Source of the DNA: Hexactinellida sp. DTS-2022
Lineage: Eukaryota > Porifera > Hexactinellida
Assembly: GCA_028753945.1 (NCBI GenBank)
Contig: JAPNXP010000009.1
Span: 5,518,001-5,582,000 of the forward strand
Direction: 5' to 3'
Length of the DNA stretch: 64,000 bases
This document shows, piece by piece, positions 44,607 through 56,599 of the stretch. The stretch's first letter is position 1. Every line of letters starts with the position of its first letter. A program made the translations under genes and the position numbers. Under the pieces are notes generated by a model, which was not told where the DNA came from, did no database searches, and worked only from the letters and a program-made list of their open reading frames with translations.

Positions 44607-47532
44607 TTCATTAGTATAACTATTTGCTAGCATAAATTGAAGTAATACTGTTATTTGTTACAATTAAACGGGTGGAGTTCATCTTTACTTATAATAATAG
44701 TATTTTCATAACTTTGCGCCCATGTTCTTACAATATATATTCCTGGATTTCGGTTTTTTATTATGTAGTTGTAATGATGGGGTTTTTTCTCGCCTGGTAA
44801 ACCATTATTAGACGCTTATTATTTAATGAACTTTTCAGCTCTTAGTTTTACTACTTATTGATTTATTATTGTGCTGAAGTTTGTTTATTCTTCATTACTG
44901 AAGTCATTAACTACAGATATCCGTTATTGTGTAATATATACGTTTACATTAATGAGTAGTATTTATTTTCATAGAATTATCTTCTATATTTTGACTATTA
45001 GTTGTGATGACGTTAGCGAATATTAAACTGATTTATTGGGGAATATTACACTGAGGTAGTCTAGACTTTGCTTGATATTAATTCAGTAACTATATATCTT
45101 ACTTCAAATTGTTAGCACCAGATATACAGTTGCACGACACGTGATAATAATGCTCCTCCCCATTCGCTTATAGATCCCTTTCATTAAGTGATACTATTTA
45201 AATTCCTATAATAAAGAAAGCCTTAATCTTGAAGGATGCTCAGATACGTACCCGGTTTATGAGCATCTAAATAATGCTATAAAATAGTCTAGTCTCTAGT
45301 CTAGTGGCCTTCTTTTAAATAATTAAGTACGAGTCCACTTATAAATAGAACGACTTCCCTTAACTGATGAAATCTTAACATAAACAGAATATCGGGACTC
45401 GTATACTCCTGGATATTAGCCTCGATTAACCTGAAGTTGACTGATATCATGAACTAATAATATGTCCCCTAATGATATGTTTTTATAGGCATGTACTTCG
45501 TGTACTACAATATATTGTTTGAATCACAAACCTTAAGTCTAGCTAATCAAGTCTTCATCTAGGCGCGCAGAAATTTGAAACACTCCATAGACGTAATACA
45601 TTGTATCATTTAAGTGTATGATATTTATGCCGTAGCGATTTAGGCGGGCATTTCTAACTTAGCTAAAAGGTCATGACGGAATTAGTTAATGACAAAACAA
45701 TATTATGTTTATGTAATACGATGTGATTAAAATTATATGCTCACAAGAGTACGTATGCGTATGTAGCATAAATAATTGTAAGAAATATATCACTTAAACA
45801 TAGTATTCTCCAACATAGACAAACTTTCCCTTGGTTGCTGTTTGTATGGATACATGATCTCATTTACGAGTGCCTAGATTCCACGAATCCACTATATATC
45901 AACTTACTGACGTACCATTGGTCTAGTGTTTTGTACTAGTGTACTTATTTAGTGTACTTATTTAGTGTACTATACCAGACCTGGCTCTAGTTACACCCAA
46001 GATAAACTCTAATTTAGAAACAGAGTATTCGGTTACATTTTATTTGAGACTTATAATAAGAGATAGGACATAATGATGAATTACATACCAATCTGGCCCT
46101 TCTTACCTCTATCAACATACGTAACTATGTCAGTTGGAGAGACGTCCTCTTATTTAAGTTCAAATAGTTTTATACCAAATTAGTACTTACTACTTAGTTA
46201 GTATGTTAATTGGTGTCACAATGGTGTGCAATCTTTTCTGAAATATAAGTTTACATTTCAAACGTCATCCTAGAGACCTCATCTAGTTTATCTGGCTGCA
46301 ATCACTAGTAGACAATTTAAACTGAAAAGGTGATTCCCATATCTAACTATGTAATTGAATTGACCTGTAAAAGCACTTAGAACTCATTTTATTACCGTTA
46401 CCTAACTTTTGGTGATTATATTTCAATAAGCTTTCTCACATTGACGTACAATACTCTGAGTTACTGCCTACCTCCTACATTAACTAAGAATATTATAATT
46501 TAATTACCCCCTATGTAAGTCTGAGTTCATTTTACAAACTCGCTTAATGTTACCATTGCATATTATAAACAAACAAACTGACCGAACTTACGAGTTTCCT
46601 TTGTGTTTTATAAGTATTGTGATAAAGAGTAGCGCGCACATTGGAGTGCACTCTTATCCTACATACAGCAAGCAAAAGTTTATGATTTATTATGTGTTTT
46701 TTACATTTTTTAGTTGGAAGTTTAAACTATTAGCCTACCAAATACTTAACTTAGGAAATAGTTATTTGGTAAATGCCCATCTAGCATACAGTTGACCTAC
46801 CAGCCCTAATATTATTTTTTGATATGTATTATGTCAGTGGTTCTCGAACCACTGACAGGATGATTTATAGTTATACCCTAGTTCCACAAAATAATCAATC
46901 TCATATCGGATATTAATTAGGAATTAATTATATGTTGGCCGCCTACAAATTCGGCTAGCCGATATATATTAGCAAATATCGCCGACTAATAACGATTTAG
47001 CCGAGTGGATTCCTCCATAATAACTTGTTATTTTCCAATCTTCCAGGGACTTCTCTAATACTCCATAATACTTACTTTAAGAGTTAAGATTTTTAGTACG
47101 CTGCCCATTCATTTTCTTAGTTCCTTAAATAGATCAGAATGCATGGGTTTAATTTCATGTTGCTAATTAGTCACTTTAGTCGTACAGGTTTTTAACTTTA
47201 AAATACTCCATAGTCGCTTCTTACTGCTAGGTCCCTTTACCTCCATCATAGCTTATAAATTCCAATCTTTTCCTGGGACTTTTCCTCTAACATTCCATAA
47301 TACTCACTTTAATTTAAAGTTCGAGAATCGAAATTGTACGTGGCCGACATATAAGTAAGCTGTTTTAATTTGGTTGGGGGTTGTAATGAATAGCGTATCA
47401 CGGCTCACGAGGTAAGAACTACTTATGCAACAGTGAAATTATTTTGAAATTCAACTAATAAAACATTTTAATAGTGACAGATTACTATTTGAATAGACCT
47501 CCTGTGTTTGATTTACAATTAATGTCGGAGAG
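44607..47532. other. Intergenic, AT-rich; one small duplication
   Basis: No gene was found in about 2.9 kb. A motif of about 60 bp (CCAATCTT...GGGACTT...CATAATACTYACTTTAA) occurs twice, near 47036 and 47260. A GTGTACTTATTTA triplet repeat is near 45950, and an AGTGGTTCTCGAACCACTGA palindrome near 46837. Confidence 0.5.
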
Positions 47533-49294
47533 ATGTCTCAATCTAGCTTTCCAAAACTTCCTGTTCCAAACCTTAGCCAAACCCTCGATAAATACCTCGA
47601 ATCTGTCCGTCCCTTAGTTACCCCCGAACAGTTCGCAGAAACCGTCCGACTAACCAATGAGTTCCTCGCTACAGAGGGACCATATCTACAGGCGCTACTG
47701 GTAGATCGAGCTGCGAAAACAGACAATTGGGTGACTGAGTGGTGGAAGCAAGTTGCTTATCTATCGTACAGAATGCCACTGCCAGTGTACGTGTCACCTG
47801 CTGCCCAGTGTGAAAAACTAGAGTTTGCTTCTAACTCTCAAATGCTGGACTATACCGCGCTAACAATCCTAGAGTTCGTCGAATTCATGGGAAAGATTAT
47901 CACGGATAAGTTGTCACCGGACATGTTGGGGGGCATTCCCCTTTGCATGCGGCAATACAAGGGTTTAACTGGTGGACATAGAATCCCGGGCAAAGAAGTA
48001 GACACACAAAAATACACTCCCAATAGCGACCATATTATTGTAGTGCACAAAGGACATTTCTTTAAACTGCCAGTTTTTGGCTATCGAGATAGAAGTAGGT
48101 ACTTATTGAAATCTCACGAAATTAAACACTTACTTTCTCGTATTGTGGATTCATCTAATCGACCCTCTGTCCCTGTGGGCGTCTTGTCAAGCCAAAATAG
48201 AGACAGCTGGTATTCAGCAAGAGAAGAGTTGAATAGGAGCTCAGTTAACTGTCACACGTTAGACGTGATAACCAGTTCTCTGTTTCTGTTTGAACTGGAT
48301 GAAGGGGGCGGAGGGGGAGTAGACTACCAATATAAGAGTGGCATGATTGGAGATATTAGGAATGACTTCAAGTGCTATAATCGTTGGTATGACGTTGGAT
48401 TGCAGCTTATCGTTACGGCTGATGGTTACTGCAAGTATGTTCTAGAACATTCTTTAGTAGACGGCCCGCCTGCTATAGTGATTGCTAACCGAGGTCATTA
48501 TCGTGGAATTACCGATACTGTACCTAATATAGCAGTCAAGGCGGAAGAATTACCGGAAATTGAACATCTCAAATGGGAGATATCACCACTCCTTCACGAA
48601 TTTATACAAACTGCGAAATTAGAACTTATTAAGTTATATGAAAAGGTCGATTTTAAACTCTACACTTTCTCAGAATTTGGTAAAGATTTCTTCAAAAGTT
48701 ACAAGATAAGTCCCGACAGTTTGGTACAGCTGGCTATCCAAATGACTTTCTATAAACTCCATCAGCACTCCACTGCCTGTTACGAGAGTGTTTCCACCAG
48801 AAAGTTCTACGACGGTCGAACTGAGACTTTGCGTTCAACCGAACTGGTTAGAGCTATGCTGTCTCCGACTAGCACAGAACTCAGATTGCGTCTCTTGAAG
48901 AAGTTCGTTAAGAAGCATGATGAGAATTCTCGACAAGCTTTCAATGGACAAGGTATCGACAGACATCTCTTAGGCCTAAAGCTAATTGCTGGCCTGGAAG
49001 ATTTGAATCCAGAATTTTTCTCTGATCCTTCTTTCTCAAAAAGCGCTTATTTCCGTGTTTCCACCAGTCAAGTTCCTAATCCTTTAGTTTCCTTTATGGG
49101 CTTTGGCCCTGTTGTCGAAGATGGTTACGGTATATGCTATTAATCCCCATGGATCTCACATTAACTTATTCTTTAGCTCCTACACGACCTGTGCAAATAC
49201 CGTTAGTTCAGAGAAGCTGTGTCAAGTTACTATTGAGTCTCTTAATGCTGTGAAGAAACTGGTTGAGAGCCTGCCTCTTCCTGGCAAATTGTAA
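47533..49294 (+). CDS. CRAT: Carnitine O-acetyltransferase-like acyltransferase, with a 1-nt frameshift near the C-terminus
   Basis: An enzyme of the choline/carnitine acyltransferase family that reversibly moves short acyl groups between CoA and carnitine in mitochondria or peroxisomes. It starts FPKLPVPNLSQTLDKYLESV, the family N-terminus, followed by WVTEWWKQVAYL. Catalytic His306 is in VLEHSLVDGPPA. CYESVSTRKFYDGRTETLRS is the carnitine-binding/STS region. Reading stops at 49143 after DGYGICY, but the next frame (to 49294) continues the conserved end: NPHGSHINLFFSSYTTC...LVESLPLPGKL. Removing one T from TATTAAT restores DGYGICYNPHGS, so a single-base insertion (error or mutation) lies at about 49138-49141. 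The restored protein is about 587 residues, near the usual 600-625. The terminal GKL could be a weak peroxisomal signal. There is no intron. Choline acetyltransferase is a less likely alternative. Confidence 0.88.
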
Positions 49295-50184
49295 CACTAC
49301 TGTTCTTGTTTATACAAATTATTCTATTATAACTCAATAGTTAAAATATATCCGTATTGTCCAAACTATTTGATGCGGATGTGACATTTTAAATTATTTA
49401 ATATGATTCTAATTTGTTCCAAATGAATTGATGTTAGGCTAATTAGTTTATAGACTGGTCATTAGACCCATTACTAATGAGTTGGTGATAATGTTTTGAA
49501 TTGGTTTGCATGGGAAATGATTATCAAAACTTATCATAGCTTATAATAGTAATAATTTATAACCTGAAATTATTTTGACAACTACTAAACACTTGCAGTT
49601 AGTAGTCTTAAATTAATTAGTTAATTCTAGATAGGGGATTTTGTGATGTTCTTAATCTTTATTTAGGCTGTGTCTAAGGGATTAACCAAGAAGGCTTAAT
49701 TAACTAGATAGAACAATAATGTGTTAGTTACATCCTCAATGACTCAATCCACGTGAGTACTTATTCGCTTGCCTACTTAGGAGCTATTGAATCCTATCTT
49801 TTTCTTGAAATCTTACATTAACAATAAATCTTAATTCTATGATGAAGTGATACCATTAAATATACTACGTGAGGCTTATCACATACTACTAGGAAGATAG
49901 ACATGGCCGCCTAACTTTTTCAAAAATATTGTTGGCAGGGGGCCCAATACGACATCAATATTTTCCCTCTACCCGAATCCTTAGAGAGATAAATTATAAT
50001 ATATCAATAGTAAATGGAAAAATATATATTTTCAAGTCATTTTAACCACACATTCCAGATTCTCAAAAGTGGTTTCATTGGACTCGCGATGGTTGATTGC
50101 CCCATATACAATGCAAATAATAATAATAGGAGGCGTAGCTTAGCTTAGAATGAAATTTATAAATTGGCCTTCTCGGTGACATAC
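49295..50184. other. Intergenic; left part of a dispersed repeat at the end
   Basis: Nothing gene-like. From about 50050 the sequence matches 16955-17105 and forms the host repeat of the MITE at 50193. Confidence 0.5.
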
Positions 50185-50192
50185 ACGGCCGT

Positions 50193-50743
50193 CAGGGAAT
50201 GAAAGGTTCACGAACGAACTTATTGAACTTGAACTGAACGAACTGAACGCAGGGTTTTTAAGGAATTCACGATGAACGAACTGAACGAACGCCAACGGTT
50301 TCCGAACGGAACTGAACGAACTGAACGAACTGAATTGAACGGATTGAACGAACTGAACTGAACGAACTAAATTGAATAAAGATAAATTATTTATTGATCC
50401 ATTAAATATAATAGGTGACTGCAAAAGTAGTAATTCCGGAATCCCTAGTGGACTCACTCAACAGCTTGGAGGATCGAACAGTCTATCATAATCGGTATAG
50501 TTCGACCCACTCACTGTACACTGAACGAACTGAACTGAACGAATTGAACGGATTGAATGAACTGTTCGAACTTAATCGAACGGATTGAACGGATTGAACG
50601 AACGCGGGTTAGCCCATGAACGAACTGAACGAACGCTGGAGGAGCTGAAGTTAGGAGGTGAACTTGAACGAACTGAACGTGCGTCAATTTGAGATGAACT
50701 GAATTGCGTCAATTTTGTCCGTTCGTGAACCTTTCATTCCCTG
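50193..50743. mobile_element. hAT-type MITE filled with GAACTGAAC repeats
   Basis: The termini CAGGGAATGAAAGGTTCACG and CGTGAACCTTTCATTCCCTG are exact inverses. An exact 8-bp duplication ACGGCCGT lies on both sides (50185-50192 and 50744-50751). The interior is built of GAACTGAAC/GAACGAACT words on one strand. The matching empty site is near 17055-17090. Confidence 0.88.
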
Positions 50744-51210
50744 ACGGCCGTATATTAAGTAGGCCATGCAAGGTCACATATATACAGTACAATAGATAAT
50801 TATAATATTTTCCGATACTAACTTTGTGTCATATTATGCTAGGCACAAACAATTGGTTTATGAACTCGGTATCTAGTTAATTTGGTTAACACCTCAAAAA
50901 TTTATAATAATTTTATGAGAGATTGGCACCCCAATGCTGTTTAAACAAAACGGTTTCCAACTACTTGATTGATGGTTTATAAGAAAACTGGTGCCTCGTA
51001 GTGACGGTATTCTGCTGCAATACTTCTATACTTATCTGTACTAGGAATAAGTTAGTAGATAATGCTGATTCTTTATAAGATGTGATTCTCTAGTCTCTTA
51101 TATTCAAATGTTAAAATGATAATATTTTCTAAAATCTACCAAGCTAATTCCTGTATCAGCCCCGGTGGAAGTAAAATGAAGTGCTACTGGAAGGATATCC
51201 GACAACTCGC

Positions 51211-51925
51211 TGTCGGTGATGTGAGTTGTCCGTTGCGAGTTGTGTTGATGTGAGTTGTGTTGATGCGAGTTGTGTTGATGTGAGTTGTCCGTTGCGAGTT
51301 GTGTTGATGCGAGTTGTGGTGATGCGAGTTGTGTTGATGTGAGTTGTCCGTTGCGAGTTGTGTTGATGCGAGTTGTCCGTTGCGAGTTGTGTTGATGTGA
51401 GTTGTCCGTTGCGAGTTGTGTTGATGCGAGTTGTGGTGATGCGAGTTGTGTTGATGTGAGTTGTCCGTTGCGAGTTGTGTTGATGCGAGTTGTCCGTTGC
51501 GAGTTGTGTTGATGTGAGTTGTCCGTTGCGAGTTGTGGTGATGTGAGTTGTGGTGATGCGAGTTGTGTTGATGCGAGTTGTGTTGATGTGAGTTGTCCGT
51601 TGCGAGTTGTGTTGATGTGAGTTGTGGTGATGCGAGTTGTGTTGATGTGAGTTGTCCGTTGCGAGTTGTGTTGATGTGAGTTGTCCGTTGCGAGTTGTGG
51701 TGATGTGAGTTGTGTTGATGTGAGTTGTCCGTTGCGAGTTGTGTTGATGTGAGTTGTGGTGATGCGAGTTGTGTTGATGTGAGTTGTGTTGATGTGAGTT
51801 GTGTTGATGTGAGTTGTCCGTTGCGAGTTGTGTTGATGTGAGTTGTCCGTTGCGAGTTGTGGTGATGTGAGTTGTGTTGATGTGAGTTGTCCGTTGCGAG
51901 TTGTGTTGATGTGAGTTGTCGGTAT
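51211..51925. repeat. Minisatellite of 14/15-bp units
   Basis: About 48 units of GAGTTGTGTTGATGY (15 bp), GAGTTGTGGTGATGY and GAGTTGTCCGTTGC (14 bp) alternate in higher-order blocks of about 60-90 bp. The minus strand lacks stops, giving a false 266-residue Thr/His/Asn-rich frame (51156-51956). I do not call it a protein. Confidence 0.85.
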
Positions 51926-52014
51926 GCGAACTAGGAAACTGGAATGACTTATCCAATGTAAATGTATCTATGTTTTACCCAAATAACCTTGCACTACTGA
52001 TCGAATACATGTAT

Positions 52015-52195
52015 TACAGTGGATGCCGGTTATAAGCACTTCGTCGGGAACTGCACTTAATGTGCTTATAACCGGCATGTTCTTCTTATAACTGACATAA
52101 ATTATATAGGGTATATGGCAACCGATTTCCAGCATAGTGTTCTTATATCCGATATGTGCTTATAACCGGTGTGCTTATATCCGACATCTACTGTA
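52015..52195. mobile_element. Pogo-like MITE, TACAGTGGATGCCGG termini
   Basis: TACAGTGGATGCCGGTTATA is paired with ATCCGACATCTACTGTA, and several GTGCTTATAACCGG words lie inside. The TA at both ends fits a TA target. It is followed by a TGTATAATACACTGA repeat near 52262. Confidence 0.75.
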
Positions 52196-52762
52196 TCTAG
52201 TATACTATTAAAACAAAAGGCTGGTTGTATATATGTAGGATTAGGACCGTATTTACAATTGGTTGTATAATACACTGAGTTGAAGATAATTACTTGAAGA
52301 TAACCAGGAAAAGTTAAGGCGAGCGGAGGACGCGATGTATTCGTTGAGCAGAGTATTCGTATTGTTTGTGTTGATTTACTGCAGTTTGTAATTTCTCTTA
52401 TTATATAAAGTTTGTATGCATTTTTAAATTCGTCGAAGGATTCCAAGTACATATGTGCTCTCTGTGGGATTTATATAATTATAATTTTTCTGGTACAGAT
52501 AGATCGTTGGTTCCAGTGTAATCTCGTGGGTTTACGCTGGAAGTCTGGAACCATTATTTATTTGCTTTTTATTTTAAATTTTTGGTGTAAGTATAATTTT
52601 TGTAGTATAATTTATCCTACGGGCTACTAATTAAACTTTTCTTTATTTATTTCCTTATTTGTAAGTAGATTTGAACACATTTCACCAATGTCCAAAACTC
52701 AGAATACTCTACTTTAATACAGAATTTACTTACACTATTCACTGAATATCATGTACATAGTA

Positions 52763-53101
52763 CAGTGGTTTTCAACCTTTTTGTATTACAGTACCCCTAA
52801 ATTGTTTGTGGCAGCACGCGGAACCCTACACTTCTAATTCCTCTACGAATATATTCATAACAAATTTAATTACATTTATTTATTAACTACATAGTACGTA
52901 TTGTCAGGTACAATTTCAATGTGAGATCTGTGATTGTTTACTTTTGTATCTTTCTTTTATTCGTGGTCTGATAGTCAATAAGCTGCTAAAGATTGTATTT
53001 CCGATTGACTATTATGAGTCTCTGCTGTATTTACATCGATTTTCCAATAATCCCACGGAACCCTTGAGGTTTAGTCGCGGAACCCCGGTTGAAAACCACT
53101 G
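52763..53101. mobile_element. hAT (Charlie-like) MITE
   Basis: CAGTGGTTTTCAACCTTTTT at the left and GGTTGAAAACCACTG at the right, with GGAACCC words inside, is the classic hAT/Charlie terminus. An exact 8-bp duplication ACATAGTA flanks it (52755-52762 and 53102-53109). It is 339 bp. Confidence 0.9.
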
Positions 53102-53571
53102 ACATAGTATATTCAATTAACAAGATTTCTCTGATAACTTTAACATCCTTAAGAATTTAATTGTACAAAATCGAACAGAGGAAATTTATTGTCAGTAAAG
53201 ATTTATCCTGTGTTTGTACCACCTCAATGCTTTATATAATCATCGATACTGCACAAATCTGGTTATAAATTAAATTATAGTTCAGTTTACTCTGAAGTAT
53301 CAATAACTCGTCAGTCCAAAGGTTACAGAATTGTCCGCCTTATTCAAAAGTAGGAGGTACTATAATAGTATAATATGAGAAACATATAATATTATTAGTA
53401 TACCTCCTACTTTCACATCCTACAGGTGCCGTAATCTTCTGGGAATTTTGTTTTACTTAACCTAATTTCCTTGGAATTTTAATTTTTTGGATGTCCAGAA
53501 TTTATTGAGGAACTGGTAAGAACTACTACTTTAAGTTTGGCAGGGGGTGGGGAATACTGTATCCAAAAACA

Positions 53572-53650
53572 CGTTCAAATCCATCAACAACCAAAAGATA
53601 GTGTCTCCAAGGACATGCTGTCGGCACAAGTGTTATTTTATATTTTTTAC
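53572..53650. mobile_element. Partial hairpin MITE, TGTGCCGACAGCA family
   Basis: ACCAAAAGATAGTGTCTCCAAGG followed by ACATGCTGTCGGCACAAG is one arm only. No gene is seen between 53102 and 54204. Confidence 0.55.
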
Positions 53651-54204
53651 TCAATTACATTGCAGCCTCAGAAAATCTTTCTATTATGCACAGTCTATTT
53701 ATACTAATTGATGAAGTCTAGCTAATCCATACTAACCAACCCTAGAACTTAATTGGCTAACCTATTTTGTCACCTTGAAATGTGAATGTGAATATTTGTC
53801 TTCAAAAAAACAATAGATCGTTGTAGCAGTACAAATTGCCCCTGTATGCAGGGTGTGATACAGAGGGGGGGCCCTGGGATCCCCCGCAGGAAAGATGCCC
53901 CCATCCCAGGAATTGCTTAACTTTGCCTAATAGTTATTAAATAAAGGATGAGTAATTGCTAATATAAACAGGATTAAAGCATAGAATGATTATGCCAACT
54001 AAATACATTAATTTTGGCCTATACATGTATATGCTGCTCCTTTATCCAAGGGAACAGTCAGTTTCTAGGAAAGTTTCCCCCCCAGGAAAAATTTCTGTAT
54101 CAAATCCTGGTATGTATACAAATTTTCAGCTTTCTGGGACTCGTAGTATTTCCAATTAATTCTGGAGAAACAAACAAACTTACAACAATGGTGCTTTTAA
54201 TAAT

Positions 54205-54290
54205 ACGAGCCCTTCGGTCTCGGTTGCTTTGCGACAGATCGGTGCTACGCACCTCAAGTTAACGGCCGCTACGCGGCCTTACTCCTCACT
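54205..54290 (+). repeat. Four-triloop-hairpin repeat, copy 2
   Basis: The second hairpin is GTTGC-TTT-GCGAC with a G.T wobble, the third is GGTGC-TAC-GCACC, and the fourth is GGCCGC-TAC-GCGGCC. The last loop is the reverse complement of the loop in the copy at 23606. It is immediately followed by a 144-bp-type repeat (54300-54500) ending GGACAGACAAACACAC. Confidence 0.75.
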
Positions 54291-55373
54291 AAACAATTGA
54301 TTACATAGTCAACAACAACAACAAATATTCATATTAGAAATTTTTAATTGCGTAATTCGAATTCAGCATACTTGTTTACCTATTATAATATTTAAAAATT
54401 AGTTTATATCTCATATATAAATGCGGTTTCTATTCCCCCATCACTTTAATACAATCAGGACAGACAAACACACAACAATCGAGATATAATAATATAGATA
54501 TACGGGGACTGTAATTTAATTGGTTAAGAGCAGGCACGGATCCATCGGGGGGGGGGGGGGGGGGGGGTTCAGGTTCACATCTGTAGTCTATCCTGAAATT
54601 TGGAAACTTAGTTAATAGAACTCTGTTCTTTGGAGGGGATATGGATACCAATCAGAATCGCGTTTAACCACCCATATTGTAACGGGGGCGGTGGTGGCGA
54701 ACGAGTTTTATGGCAGTCAATACACTCAATACAAATACAGTATCCTAATGTAATATGTGCTGTGTATTCCTGTGATAAGGTCCCGGTTAAAAACCTACTC
54801 GATAACCTACTCGATAATATCCAAGATTCACTATTCTATTCCAAAGTATTGGGTCTCTATTTATAGCTCATGAAGCCTTACATAAGTATCAACCGGATAT
54901 TTATTTCGATACAGTTGGATTCGCATTCACTATATACCCTATATCAAATACCTTGGCAACTGTTTGACCTGTTGCTATGTACACTATCCGACGGTTAGTT
55001 CCGATATGCTTCGTAAGGTGAAGTCTCAAACCGATTCGTTCAACAACAGCTCAAGAATTAGCAACAGTTCCCTATTAACTAACGGCAAGTTATTATACTA
55101 TCGGGCCAATGGGTATTTGTATGGTATGGCTGGATCCACGTGTGACGTCACTCTTGTTAACTCAACTTGGACGAAGGGACATATCGACACTATTTGGGGG
55201 TTAAAAGCGAACGCACAAACTCTATACCCACCGTGTGACACTAACACCTTTGCAGGTCTGGATTTAAAGCGACAGAGGCCTGACACACATTTTATAATTT
55301 GCTCCCTTGGTCAATTTAGGCCGGAAAAGAACCATACTTGCCAACTGAGATATTTCAAATATTTGTTAGAAGG

Positions 55374-55527
55374 CAGTGGCGTCGTGCTCTATGGGCCCGG
55401 GGGGGCCCGGGCCCCCCTCAAATTTCCTGTGCCCCCCATTTTTAGAGGGTTGTCCCGAAAACATAGATCTGGTCACTAACTACGACACTGTGTACCCCCC
55501 AGAATGTATTCAAGCACGACGCCACTG
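55374..55527. mobile_element. hAT-type MITE inside the ALG11 pseudogene
   Basis: The ends CAGTGGCGTCGTGCTC and GCACGACGCCACTG are flanked by the exact duplication TTAGAAGG (55366-55373 and 55528-55535). It has a GGGCCCGGGGGGGCCC core. Removing it rejoins the ALG11 reading LLEGVPIMSRAT. Confidence 0.88.
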
Positions 55528-55645
55528 TTAGAAGGTGTCCCAATTATGTCGCGTGCCACTTGTGAGCTCCACCTAATTGGGAGTTGTCGTGACAGCGAAG
55601 ATTTGTGTCGAGTACAACACCTGAGGAATCTAGCAGTGGTGTTAG

Positions 55646-55740
55646 AAATAGATAAACAGGTTAAGTTCCATATAAAAAATAGATAAACAGGTTAAGTTCC
55701 ATATTAAAAATAGATAAACAGGTTAAGTTCCATATTAAGA
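55646..55740. repeat. Three tandem copies of a 33-bp unit in the ALG11 pseudogene
   Basis: The unit AATAGATAAACAGGTTAAGT... is repeated three times, with AAAAAA/TAAAAA differences at the joints. The parental sequence would hold one copy (DKQVKFHIK). Confidence 0.8.
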
Positions 55741-56171
55741 TCCCATTCCATGAACTGCTACAATTATTGAGTGTGTGTGATGTTGGGATTTACACCATGG
55801 ATAACGAGCATTTCGGGATTAGTTTAGTGGAAATGATGGCCGCAGGCTGCATTGTGCTGAGACAATTCTGGTGGTCCCAAGTGTGACATAATCCGACACT
55901 TTGAAGGTGAGAAAACTGGTTATTTGGCGCTGGATGAATAAGACTTTGGTACGAAATTTAAATAAATATTTTCCCTGAGTGAAGAAGCTAGCGTTGTAAT
56001 TAGAACTAATGCACGGAATTATGTGCTGAATAAGTTCTCAATTGAAACATTCGAAAGGGAATTTATCTCGAAAACAGAGAAATTATTTGATGGATTGTTG
56101 ACGAGTTAGTACACTTGTTTACATTTGTTATTCTTTAATTATAATTATTCAATAACAACATATTTATAAAT

Positions 56172-56246
56172 ACTTTTATATCGGCCAACACCTTTGCCAG
56201 TGCCTGTAAATTACATTAGAAAAGGTGTTGGCCGATATATAAGCAA
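56172..56246. mobile_element. Hairpin MITE, CGGCCAACACCTTT arms
   Basis: TTATATCGGCCAACACCTTT is paired with AAAGGTGTTGGCCGATATAT. A single arm of the same element is near 27862-27890. A partial triloop-hairpin repeat follows at about 56271-56320. Confidence 0.7.
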
Positions 56247-56599
56247 ATATACTTTTAAGGTTAACAAAACGAGCCCTTCGGTCACGCCTCAATTGACGAC
56301 CGCTGCGCGGCCTTACTACGCCTTGAAACAAATCACTTATAATTAGACATCTCTGTGGTGAATTAAATATATTCCTCATAAAGTCCCCTTAATAAGAATG
56401 ATATACAATGTAATTTGTTTGGGAAATTCAAATATACTCATATTAGTAGCTCAATAAATTTCAGTAGCACGATAAGGATAGCTCGAATCCAATAATACTA
56501 AAAGAAAAACATGCAAATTTGATGCAATAGAATAGACAAATGATTGATTGGTTAGATGAATTTATTTTCACTCAATCAGATTGCAGCCTCTTAAAATCT

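Larger units (their letters stand above)
54648..56109 (+). pseudogene. ALG11: ALG11 (GDP-Man:dolichol-PP-GlcNAc2-Man3 mannosyltransferase) pseudogene
   Basis: A broken copy of the ER N-glycosylation mannosyltransferase. Visible pieces in order are IAFNHPYCNGGGGGERVLW (54654-), a YPNVICAVYS segment, QPDIYFDTVGFAFTIYPI (about 54885-54945), CCYVHYPTVSSDMLRKV (54967-), VTLVNSTWTKGHIDTIW, LYPPCDTNTFAGLDL and SLGQFRPEKNHTCQLRYF. After a MITE insertion come LIGSCRDSEDLCRVQHLRNLA, DKQVKFHIKIPFHELLQLL, IYTMDNEHFGISLVEMMAAG and a decayed C-terminus. There is no intron and no in-frame start codon; several frameshifts, a 33-bp unit repeated three times and a 154-bp MITE break it. Lack of introns suggests a retrocopy, but the parent gene is not in view. 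Confidence 0.85.

Noticed and set aside
51156..51956. A 266-residue minus-strand open frame rich in Thr, His and Asn
   Set aside because: It lies wholly in a 14/15-bp minisatellite without stops. There is no start context, domain or complexity beyond the repeat.
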